Origin: Candidatus Schekmanbacteria bacterium
GTDB lineage: Bacteria; SZUA-182
Reading direction: 5' to 3'
DNA: 40,659 nt
Assembly (NCBI GenBank): GCA_016235675.1
Contig: JACRJN010000187.1
Span: forward strand, 1-40,659
Below, piece after piece: positions 7,727-15,500 of this stretch. Both the position numbers and the translations under genes were made by a program. The notes under the pieces are model-generated. The model searched no databases, had not been told where the DNA came from, and saw nothing but the letters and a program-made list of their open reading frames with translations. Numbering within the stretch: position 1 is the first letter of the stretch; each line of letters opens with the position of its first letter.

Positions 7727-7753
7727 GTAGCACAGGCTTCCAGCCTGTGCTAC
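7727..7753. repeat. Single GTAG/CTAC hairpin, CACAGGCT family
   Basis: GTAG, stem CACAGGCT/AGCCTGTG around TCC, then CTAC: a single palindrome just downstream of the EF-G2 gene. The same family occurs at 29085, 35036 and 38919. Confidence 0.75.
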
Positions 7754-7775
7754 CAAATGGGGGGAGGCAGCTAAG

Positions 7776-9857
7776 TCACTCTTTCCCCTGCTCCTTTTGC
7801 GCCTCGGCGATAATCCTCTCACTCAAATGGGTCGGCACCTCATCGTAATGGGAAAAACTCATACTGAAAAGGCCCCGCTCGCTGGTCATGGAACGCAAGT
7901 CATTGGCATATTGGAGCATTTCCGCCATCGGTACCAGGGCATGGATATTTTGGCTGTTGGCCCGCGGTTCCACTCCGGAAACCCGGCCGCGGCGGGAATT
8001 TAAATCCCCGATGATTTCGCCCATCGCATCTTCGGGCACCGTGATTTCCACATTCATAATCGGTTCCAGGATCACGGGATTCGCCTCAGCCGCAGCCTTT
8101 TTGAAAGCCATGGAGCCGGCAATTTTAAAGGCCATTTCCGAAGAATCGACAGGGTGATAGGAACCGTCATACAGGATAGCGCGCAAATCCACGACCGGGA
8201 AATTTCCTATAATTCCGTTATGCAGGGATTCTGCAATCCCCTTTTCCACCGCCGGTATATATTGCCGCGGAACTACCCCGCCTACAACTTTATCCACAAA
8301 CTCGAAACCGGAGCCGCGCGGCAGCGGTTCGATTTCCAGCCAGGCATCCCCGTATTGACCGTGCCCGCCGGTTTGTTTTTTATACTTGCCTTGAGCTTTG
8401 GCCGGTTTGCGGATGGTTTCCCGATACGGGACATGCGGCGTGCTCATGAGTACATCCACCCCAAACTTGCGTTTAAGTTTATCGACGATGACCTCAAGAT
8501 GAACCTGCCCCATGCCGGCCACTAAAAGCTCATGGGTGTCTTCATCGCGGTGCAAATCAAGCGAAGGGTCTTCTTCCAGAATTCTGTGGAAAGCTAAGCT
8601 GACCTTATCCTCTTCTCCCTTGTTCTTGGGCTTGATGGCATAGGAGATGACCGGTTTGGGGAAATCGATGGGAGGAAGTTGGATGTCGATATTTTCAGCA
8701 CATAGAGTATCGCCGGTCAGCGTGTCCTTGAGTTTGACGGCGGCGGCAATATCCCCGGCTTTAATCCGGTTGACGCCCGTTTGATTTTTCCCTTCCAGGA
8801 AAGAGAGATGACCGATGCGCTCGCTTTTATTCCGGTTAGGATTGTAGACGTTAGTATCCGATCCCAAAGTGCCGGAAAATACCCGGAAGATACTCAATTT
8901 GCCGATATGCTGATCGACGACGGTTTTAAATACCTGCGCAACATATGGCCCGTTCTCGTCGGCGGTCAGTTTTATCTTGCCCTTGTCGGTGTCTATTTCC
9001 AAAACATGACGCTCCAGGGGCGACGGCAGATAAGAGACGATCGCGTCCAGTATGGGTTGTATCCCCGTATTCTGAAGGGCGGAACCGCACAGTACCGGCA
9101 CCAGGCGCGAGGTAACCGTAGCCTCCCGTAAGACTTTAACCAGTTCGTCTGCGGTCAATTCTCCACCGTCCAGGTATTTATTTAACAGATCGTCATTGGT
9201 TTCGGCGATGGCCTCGACTAATTTTCCCCGATATTTTTTCGCTTCCGCTTCAAACTCAGACGGGACGTCTTTTTTCTCGAATTTTCCGCTGCCGTCATTT
9301 TTAAAAAAGCAGGCTTTCATGCTCAGAAGATCGATAACCCCCTGGAATTTTTGTTCGGCACCCATAGGAATTTGGATCGGCAAGGGGGTAATCTTCAGAT
9401 TTTGCTCGATGTCACCCAAGGCGCGTTCGAAGCTGGCGCGCTCTCTGTCGATTTTATTGACAAAGATCAAGCGGGGCAGGGCAAGTTCTACCGCCCATTC
9501 CCAAACCTTTTCCGTCTGCACCTTGACACCGGATATCGCGCTGACGATGACCAGCGCCGCATCCGCTGCCCTCAGACCGGCCTTAGTGTCGGCGATGAAA
9601 TTGGCATAACCGGGGGTATCAATAATGTTGATGCGATGATTGTTCCATTCACAATAGCCCACCGCCGCCGAAATGGTGATCTTGCGTTTGATTTCATCCG
9701 GATCGAAATCCAGACAAGTATTGCCCTCATCCACTTTGCCTAAACGGGTCACATGCCCGCTGTCGAACAGCATACATTCGGCAAGCGTCGTTTTACCGGC
9801 CCCACCGTGAGCGATAATAGCCACATTACGCAACTGGGCTATCTTGAATTCCTTCAT
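7776..9857 (-). CDS. Elongation factor G-like protein (EF-G2 subfamily)
   Basis: This is a 693-residue translational GTPase of full EF-G length. G1 is AHGGAGKTT, then DIEPDE-type switch sequence (FDPDEIKRKITI), G3 DTPGYANF and G4 NKIDRE. Domain IV (GGHGQYGDAWLEIEP) and the C-terminal domain V (GEIIGDLNSRRGRVSGVEPR) are present. The HGGAGKT P-loop, rather than HIDAGKT, marks the EF-G paralogue group often called EF-G2 rather than canonical FusA. Paralogues may lack normal translocase activity or act under special conditions. The track starts at 9899, but AAGGAGGTC 4 nt before the ATG at 9857 (MKEFKIAQLRN) decides the start. No resistance-type Tet(M) features were noted. Confidence 0.93.
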   Translation of the reverse strand: MKEFKIAQLRNVAIIAHGGAGKTTLAECMLFDSGHVTRLGKVDEGNTCLDFDPDEIKRKITISAAVGYCEWNNHRINIIDTPGYANFIADTKAGLRAADAALVIVSAISGVKVQTEKVWEWAVELALPRLIFVNKIDRERASFERALGDIEQNLKITPLPIQIPMGAEQKFQGVIDLLSMKACFFKNDGSGKFEKKDVPSEFEAEAKKYRGKLVEAIAETNDDLLNKYLDGGELTADELVKVLREATVTSRLVPVLCGSALQNTGIQPILDAIVSYLPSPLERHVLEIDTDKGKIKLTADENGPYVAQVFKTVVDQHIGKLSIFRVFSGTLGSDTNVYNPNRNKSERIGHLSFLEGKNQTGVNRIKAGDIAAAVKLKDTLTGDTLCAENIDIQLPPIDFPKPVISYAIKPKNKGEEDKVSLAFHRILEEDPSLDLHRDEDTHELLVAGMGQVHLEVIVDKLKRKFGVDVLMSTPHVPYRETIRKPAKAQGKYKKQTGGHGQYGDAWLEIEPLPRGSGFEFVDKVVGGVVPRQYIPAVEKGIAESLHNGIIGNFPVVDLRAILYDGSYHPVDSSEMAFKIAGSMAFKKAAAEANPVILEPIMNVEITVPEDAMGEIIGDLNSRRGRVSGVEPRANSQNIHALVPMAEMLQYANDLRSMTSERGLFSMSFSHYDEVPTHLSERIIAEAQKEQGKE

Positions 9858-9971
9858 ATTAGACCTCCTTGAGCAATCCAGCAAAAGATGAACTAACATA
9901 CATCGGATATTAATTTATTGGTAGCATAGAAATGCAGAGACTTGAGCAATAATTTTCTTTCGGCTGAGAAA

Positions 9972-10033
9972 TGTCATTGCGAAGCAGCCTTATCGCCGAA
10001 GCAATCTCTACGCACGCATGGAGATTGCTTCGC
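9972..10033. repeat. GTCATTGCGA repeat, truncated copy
   Basis: The left arm (TGTCATTGCGAAGCAGCC...GCAATCTC) and the GAGATTGCTTCG arm are present but the terminal CGCAATGACA is missing. It is a decayed copy upstream of the EF-G2 gene. Confidence 0.65.
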
Positions 10034-10110
10034 TATTTATTTTAACGCAGCGGATGAGGAAAGTAAATGTTTTTATGAATGCCTGACGATAATCAGTAGA
10101 TTAATCCCAA

Positions 10111-10203
10111 GCAATAGCCCACCATTGTAAATTATTCTTGGTTGATATTTGACCGGCATAAATAATGTCAGGCCATCAATTTGGTGGGCACAGCCCACCC
10201 TGC
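10111..10203. repeat. Long inverted-repeat element, GTGGGC family, copy 2
   Basis: This is the reverse-complement orientation of the 3780-3881 element, sharing the spacer GACCGGCATAAATAATGTCA. One terminal hairpin has lost its distal half; the other (GGTGGGCACAGCCCACC) is intact. Confidence 0.8.
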
Positions 10204-10233
10204 AAAACTGGGGAAAACAAATTTCGTGCTTAC

Positions 10234-10272
10234 AAAAAAATCCCCTGCATCTTTTAAACAAAAATGCAGGGG
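10234..10272 (-). terminator. Rho-independent terminator of the ferritin-like gene
   Basis: Read on the minus strand: stem CCCCTGCAT/ATGCAGGGG followed by A and seven T residues, 28 bp beyond the stop of the 10301-10549 gene. It is a convincing intrinsic terminator. Confidence 0.8.
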
Positions 10273-10300
10273 AGGTAAAACTTCAATAACACTAAAAAAA

Positions 10301-10549
10301 CTACATCTCGCGCATAATCTCCCGATCGATCGCTTCCTGTACTCGTTTCACATGGTTCTGTTCTTCTTCGGCTAATTCCCGGAATAAAACCTTTACCCCC
10401 GGATCAGTCACCTTTTTCGCCCCCTCGCGGTAAAACTCCACCGCGGCATGTTCCCTTTTCAAGGCGATTGCTAAGGCCGTTTGCAGATGGGTGGTTTCGT
10501 CGATCGCTTCTTTTTTAACTTCACAATTGCCTTTTTTGGTTTCGCACAC
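10301..10549 (-). CDS. Short ferritin-like (rubrerythrin-type) protein
   Basis: The 82-residue protein has two helices, with REHAAVEFYREG in the first and ELAEEEQNHVKRV in the second. These give one E...ExxH half-site of the ferritin-like di-iron fold. Full rubrerythrin domains carry two such pairs on four helices, so this protein would have to dimerise to build a di-iron centre, as short ferritin-like proteins do. The N-terminus has two Cys (MCETKKGNC). The start is a GTG with GGAGG about 9 nt upstream. It is a single gene with its own terminator. A role in iron or peroxide handling is inference from the fold. Confidence 0.8.
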   Translation of the reverse strand: MCETKKGNCEVKKEAIDETTHLQTALAIALKREHAAVEFYREGAKKVTDPGVKVLFRELAEEEQNHVKRVQEAIDREIMREM

Positions 10550-10605
10550 CTATTGGTTCCTCCCTATGTCCTGTAACAATAACATTACTATTGCGCTGGC
10601 CGCTG

Positions 10606-10634
10606 TTGACATCGGCACCGCAGCTTGGTACTAT
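10606..10634 (+). promoter_or_regulatory. Sigma-70-like promoter upstream of the ExeA-like gene region
   Basis: TTGACA, 17-bp spacer, TACTAT on the plus strand. It points into a 400-bp stretch of repeats with no convincing gene before the ATPase at 11050, so it may drive that gene through a long leader or a decayed short gene. Confidence 0.45.
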
Positions 10635-10697
10635 TTTAATATAGACAGTTTAGTTTTACAAGGGGTTTATTGAGCATCTGTCCCTCCATATATACTT

Positions 10698-10859
10698 TAA
10701 GGGACTTGGAACGTATTAAAATACCGGATACTGAATTGTCAAAAGCGAGGCAGTCTTATCGCCGAAGCAATCTCAGACGCACGGGCAGAGATTGCTTCAC
10801 TCACCTAAAGGTCGCTCGCAATGACATAAACGGTATAATTGAAATTTCTAAGTCCCTAA
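10698..10859. mobile_element. MITE-like element B, copy 1, with nested GTCATTGCGAG repeat
   Basis: Imperfect terminal inverted repeats begin TTTAAGGGACTTGGAACG at the left and end TAAGTCCCTAAA at the right, with ATACCG/CGGTAT inside. The centre is a GTCATTGCGAG repeat (about 10738-10825). A second copy, nearly identical along its whole length, is at 39111-39270. The track ORF 10670-10876 is translated repeat and is not a gene. Confidence 0.8.
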
Positions 10860-10950
10860 AAGGTCATAAATTGTGATTTCTAAAACCGACAAATTAAAAA
10901 TTTAAAAATAAAAATGCAAAATTGCAATTCAAAATTCAAAAAGATTTTTT

Positions 10951-11019
10951 GACAGGATTAACCGGATGGACAGGATAATTAATTTAATTTTTTATCTTGT
11001 AAATCCTGTTTATCCCGTC
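10951..11019. repeat. GACAGGAT inverted repeat
   Basis: Arms GACAGGATTAACCGGATGG and AAATCCTGTTTATCCCGTC face each other across an A/T-rich spacer. The remaining sequence between 10860 and 11049 is A/T-rich and holds nothing else I can recognise. Confidence 0.55.
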
Positions 11020-11049
11020 TAAATAATTCTTCCTTTAAAGATTCGAAAC

Positions 11050-12123
11050 ATGTATAACGATTTTTACGGTTTGAAAGAAAACCCCTTTAGTCCTACCATC
11101 GATCCGCGCTTTTTCTTTAAAAACCAAATTTTTGAAGAAGCGATTAAATACATGAATTACATGGTGGAAAGCCGTCAGGGGTTTTTTGAAATTACCGGGT
11201 CTGGCGGATGCGGCAAAACATTATTGTGTAAAATCTGGATGAAGCAATTGCCTGTCAGCGTAAAAACCCTTTTCTTCTCCCACCCGGAAATAGCGGAACT
11301 GGATTTTTTAGAAGAGGTAGGGGAAAAATTGGGGCTGGTTAATAAAGGCAATACTTACAGCGAATTTATTCGTTACCTAAATGAATATTTATTGAAGCTT
11401 TACAAGAAGGGCGAAAACGTAGTATTTATTTTCGACGACGCCCAAAAAATCCCCCTGGATTTGCTGGAGGCCATCCGTTTATGTTCCAATCTGGAAACGG
11501 AAAAGGAAAAGCTGCTGCAAATTGTATTGGTCGGTTCCAATGAGTTGGATGTGAAATTGCGCCAAAAACATATGCGTCAGTTGGATCAGCGCATCGCTTT
11601 GCGGTATCAGCTTACGCCCCTGAAAAAAACCGAATTGCCGGATTATATAGACATGCATCTGCAATTGGCCGGGCTGGAAGGGGAAATTATTTTTACCAAA
11701 TCTGCCCTAAGAGCGATTTATAATTTTTCCAAAGGTATACCCCGTGAGATCAATAAACTCTGTGATAAGATTTTACTCCTGGGTTATTTTTTCAAAACCC
11801 GCAAGATTAGTGCAAAACTGGTGGATGCAGCCGTCAAGACTACCCAGGGACGCTTCAAGCAATCTCCCGGTTTGTTTTTCCTCTCTTTATCCCGCAGTGC
11901 GGTTTGGGTGATTTTGTTCTTTTTAGGCGTATCGATTATTTTATCCTGGCGTTTTCAGGAACGGATAATCGGCTGGACAAATAAAATTACCCCTACCCTG
12001 TCTGTGATAAAAGTCAGTTTATTGCATCGATTATTTCTTCCACCTGTAGTTCCCCCCCCAAAAAAAGAGCCAGGACAGCCAGCGACTAAAGATGACGGGA
12101 TTAAGGATTCGAAAAAACGATAA
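11050..12123 (+). CDS. ExeA/GspA-like AAA ATPase with C-terminal membrane helix
   Basis: The 357-residue protein opens with the ExeA-family signature MYNDFYGLKENPFSPTIDPRFFF, followed by Walker A GSGGCGKT near residue 56, Walker B VVFIFDDAQ near 126, and the sensor region QRIALRYQLTPL. After the ATPase module comes one transmembrane helix (about residues 278-297, AVWVILFFLGVSIILSW) and a short Pro/Lys-rich tail. ExeA with ExeB helps insert the type II secretion secretin through the peptidoglycan; MshM-type relatives serve pilus systems. Unlike ExeA it has no obvious peptidoglycan-binding C-terminal domain. It converges on the gspC-like/giant-secreted-protein unit, which supports a secretion role. 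No clear ribosome binding site is seen. Confidence 0.85.
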   Translation: MYNDFYGLKENPFSPTIDPRFFFKNQIFEEAIKYMNYMVESRQGFFEITGSGGCGKTLLCKIWMKQLPVSVKTLFFSHPEIAELDFLEEVGEKLGLVNKGNTYSEFIRYLNEYLLKLYKKGENVVFIFDDAQKIPLDLLEAIRLCSNLETEKEKLLQIVLVGSNELDVKLRQKHMRQLDQRIALRYQLTPLKKTELPDYIDMHLQLAGLEGEIIFTKSALRAIYNFSKGIPREINKLCDKILLLGYFFKTRKISAKLVDAAVKTTQGRFKQSPGLFFLSLSRSAVWVILFFLGVSIILSWRFQERIIGWTNKITPTLSVIKVSLLHRLFLPPVVPPPKKEPGQPATKDDGIKDSKKR

Positions 12124-12202
12124 GCCGAAACACACATCTGTGAGGTTTATTTACTTCGAAAAGAGAATTCTTGAATTCCATAGTGTAAAGCCCTTTAGGG
12201 CC

Positions 12203-12313
12203 AATACTGTTCACTTAACGTAGTGCAGACCTTCAGGTCTGCTCCTTCGTTCCTGCCAAAGCCACCCCATAAGCAGGGATAGAAGCCCTGCGCTACGTTA
12301 AGTGAACAATATT
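12203..12313. mobile_element. TIR-bounded unit carrying two GTAG hairpins
   Basis: 17-bp inverted ends (TGTTCACTTAAC core) at 12203-12219 and 12297-12313 enclose GTAGTGCAGACC-hairpin at 12220 and an opposite GCAGGG/CCCTGC hairpin ending GCTAC at 12296. The GTAG-ended pair sits exactly inside the inverted repeat. Confidence 0.65.
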
Positions 12314-12336
12314 GACATTAAACCCGGTAGCCGGTA

Positions 12337-12359
12337 GCAGACCTAAAGGTCTGCGCTAC
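12337..12359. repeat. REP-like hairpin, GCAGACCT family
   Basis: Stem GCAGACCT/AGGTCTGC followed by GCTAC (GTAGC foot on the minus strand). It is the same family as 12220-12242 and the outer arms of 29052-29160. Confidence 0.7.
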
Positions 12360-12370
12360 AAACTTCTGAT

Positions 12371-12450
12371 GTTTCGGCGTGTCCTCACGCCGAAACTCCC
12401 AAGGGGTAACGTTGCCCCTTTACTGTTTCAGTGTGGGGACACACCGAAAC
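12371..12450. repeat. Two tandem TTTCGGCGTG-type stem-loops
   Basis: Hairpins at 12371-12396 (GTTTCGGCGTG/CACGCCGAAAC) and 12425-12450 (GTTTCAGTGTG/CACACCGAAAC), related to 2375-2402. The intervening AAGGGGTAACGTTGCCCCTT is also palindromic. Confidence 0.65.
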
Positions 12451-12508
12451 ATCAATTTTACCTGTAACACATTTTGGCACCAGTTTTAAAATGCAGTGCA
12501 AACCGTAA

Positions 12509-12538
12509 GCGCTGTCAGATGTTGCCACCTGACAGCGC
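12509..12538 (-). terminator. Hairpin just downstream of the giant secreted-protein gene
   Basis: A 10-bp perfect stem GCGCTGTCAG/CTGACAGCGC lies 11 bp beyond the stop of the giant gene. No T-run follows, so it may be a transcript-stabilising hairpin or a Rho-dependent end rather than an intrinsic terminator. Confidence 0.45.
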
Positions 12539-12549
12539 CATGACGGCTT

Positions 12550-15500
12550 TTATCCCTCCTGCTTTTTGGGGATGTAGATAACTGCCTGCCGGTTTGTTTC
12601 CGGTTGTTTGTTTGAATAAGCTTTATCGGCGCTGCCGGTTTCGCCCAAGAAATTCTGCACCAGCCACACCACCGGTCTTAAGCTCGCCCGCACGATCGTT
12701 TTCAGAAACGCGTTCTCTTTGATAAACCCGGCAATGGGCGGGCTTAACTGATAATAAAGAGCAACAAATTTCCGGCCAAACGCGTTAGTTAAAAGGTAAT
12801 CATTCCGGAAATGCCGCAAAATCCGGACTTCACTGGCCATGGGGGTGCCAAAGGCTGCGGTGGCGATAAAACAGCGGGAGTCGCCGCCAGAGCTTTCCGT
12901 ACCGGCATCCTCAACCGGTTCACCTACGGCAAACACAGAAAAACTGCTGGTCTGACCATAGATTATATTATTAGCAGTGTCTCTGACGGTAGTTATCTCA
13001 ACCCATTCGTCATTATCATAATGGTACAACCCCAAAGATTTCTCAGCATCCGCACTCAATCCGGTGTCATCATAGTAAAAACCGACATCGGCGGAATTAA
13101 ACGCAGCCGAGGTTTTAATCTCATAATATTTCCCGATTAATGTAAAACCTCCCAGAGCGGGGTCCGGTCCGGTTTCTGTAACGTTAACATTGGTATATCC
13201 GCTGGTGATGATATTGTCAAAGATTATGGATGTAACGGTAAGTTCCGCTGTCGCACCGGAGAAATACAGCGTCACAGCAGCCCCTGATTGCGTCCACTTG
13301 GTATCTGCCGAATCACAAACATCGCCCACCCCATCCCCGTCCAGATCCGATTGATCGGGATTGGAAACAGCGGGGCAATTATCACAGTTACCGAAGCCAT
13401 CTTCATCGGAATCATCGCCGGTAGCGGGATTGATAGCCGGATCAGTGTCGTCGCAGTCGGTTTTGTCAGTTACATAATCCGCAGGGGCGGAACAAGCCTG
13501 ATCAGATACATCAGGATTGCCGTAACCGTCGTGATCTGCATCCTGATAATAGGTGTTTTTTACACCGTCATCAACCTGTCCGTCGCAATCGTTGTCTATG
13601 TCATCGCAAACCTCAGGTGTCGGATTACCGGCGGTACAAGTATCGACCAGGACGCCGTTGGTACAGCTTTCCGTACCGGTACTGCTGCAAGCCCCTACTC
13701 CGCAGGTAGTGGTACGGGTCAGATTCTCATCGGTCTGCCCGTCACAATTATTATCTATTCCATCGCAAATCTCGGCGGATTGACTACCCTCGGTACAGGT
13801 ATCGCCGCCCCAGACCCCGGCGCTACAGGTTTCGGCTCCCGTTCTGGCACAGGCCCCGGTACCGCAGGCGGTTGCCTGGGTCAGATTTTCATCAATCTGT
13901 CCGTTGCAGTCATTGTCTTTGCCATCGCAAGCTTCTGCGGTGGGATTGCCCTGAACGCATGTTTGCGGCTGGCCGTTCACGCAATTGTCGACCGTCCGCT
14001 GGCATTCACCAGTACCGCAGGTGGTAGTGCCTAATTCTTCATCAGTCTGTCCGTCGCAGTTGTTGTCAATCCCATCGCAAATCTCAGCGCTGGGAGTACA
14101 CTCAGTAGTGATAAACGCGGCATATTTGCTTAAGTGGTTTACGTCAAAGGTAATCGTATAGTTGTTCCAGTTGATCTTGACGTTGGAGATACCGTCGGTG
14201 ACCCAGGTCTGGGAATTGACATTGAAATAGCGCACCTGAAAGGTGTTCTGGAATTCAGCTTGCGTCATGCCCGCCGGAAGTTCAAAACTCATGGTAACGG
14301 TCAGGGTCTTGTTTTCCGCCACCGTAACCCCTGCCTGATCGAAACTGAAATCATAAACCGCGCTGACCGATTTAGCGTTGGTGCCCGCAACAGCATCACC
14401 GGGGTCGCCATAACGCTCGATCTTCAAAGCTATAGCAGTAGTATCACCCGCACCGGCCAAAGCAAAGGGCGGCACATAGACGGCGGTGTCATCCTGAGTG
14501 CCCATCATGGTGGTTTCGCCGCCGGCGGCGTTGGTTACATTGGTGCTGGCGGTCTGCTGCAACTCGCTGCCTACCTCGAAGCTGAAGGTAGCCTCACCCG
14601 CTACAGTATTATGACTGCCCTGAATCTTAATCCGCACCAGGGTATCGCCGGGGTTGGCCGTATAATCGATCCCCCACTGTGTGGCCGAAACTTTATTCAG
14701 CGTACCCAAAGTGCCGTTGCCGGTTACTATATTGAAAACCGGATCACTGTCCAGAGATTCGTCGGCGTAAAAGGTCAAAGACAGCGTCGAGCCGCTTACC
14801 GAAGAGGATACGCTGAATTTGGGGGGAGAACCGGCCAGGGCAAAGTCAATCCCGCCTGGGTTGGGAGTCGTCCCGTTGATCGTAACGTCAGACGGATAAA
14901 CCAGCGTATCGTAACCGGCGGCATTTACCGCCACCTTATAAGTGCCGTAGATCAAATCGGTGATGCTGTAGGCTCCCCCTACCGTAACGGCGGTTTTATG
15001 CTTGCCGCTTGCGGTATTATAGGCTACCACCTTAGCTCCGTTGACATTCACCGCATTGGCGGTAACGACCCCGGAAACAGAGCCTACCTGAGAATTCAAC
15101 CCGACATTCAGGGTAGTGGTGGAGCCGCTGGTAATGGATGCGGTTTGAGTGTTGGTAGCATATCCCGCCGCGCTGACTTCTATAGTGTAACTGCCTGTTC
15201 CCAGACCGGGTATGGTGTATGCTCCGCCGGCGTCGGTAAAAGCAAAGCCGCCGGTTTCCACCACCTTAACCTTGGCGCCGGTTATTGCAGCGCCGCTGCC
15301 GCTTGCGCTGACCGTGCCGGAAAGCGCTCCCCCGGCGATAAAACTGATGTCCAGGGTGGTAGTCTGCCCTTCCGTAACACTCACATGCTGATATACCTGA
15401 GTGACAACACCCTGACTAATCGCCCGGATGGTATAAGTTCCGGCAGGTATTTGGGCAAAATTATAACTATCAGCAAACCGCGGCCAGACAAAGGCATCTA

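Noticed and set aside
7797-9743. Several plus-strand ORFs of 68-137 codons across the EF-G2 gene
   Set aside because: Antisense shadows in a conserved coding region with no start signals or recognisable domains.
7776-9857. Tet(M)-like ribosomal protection or canonical FusA
   Set aside because: P-loop HGGAGKT and overall pattern fit the EF-G2 paralogue group better; nothing suggests a mobile resistance context.
10670-10876. 68-codon ORF 10670-10876
   Set aside because: Nearly all of it is the translated MITE B copy, also present at 39111-39270.
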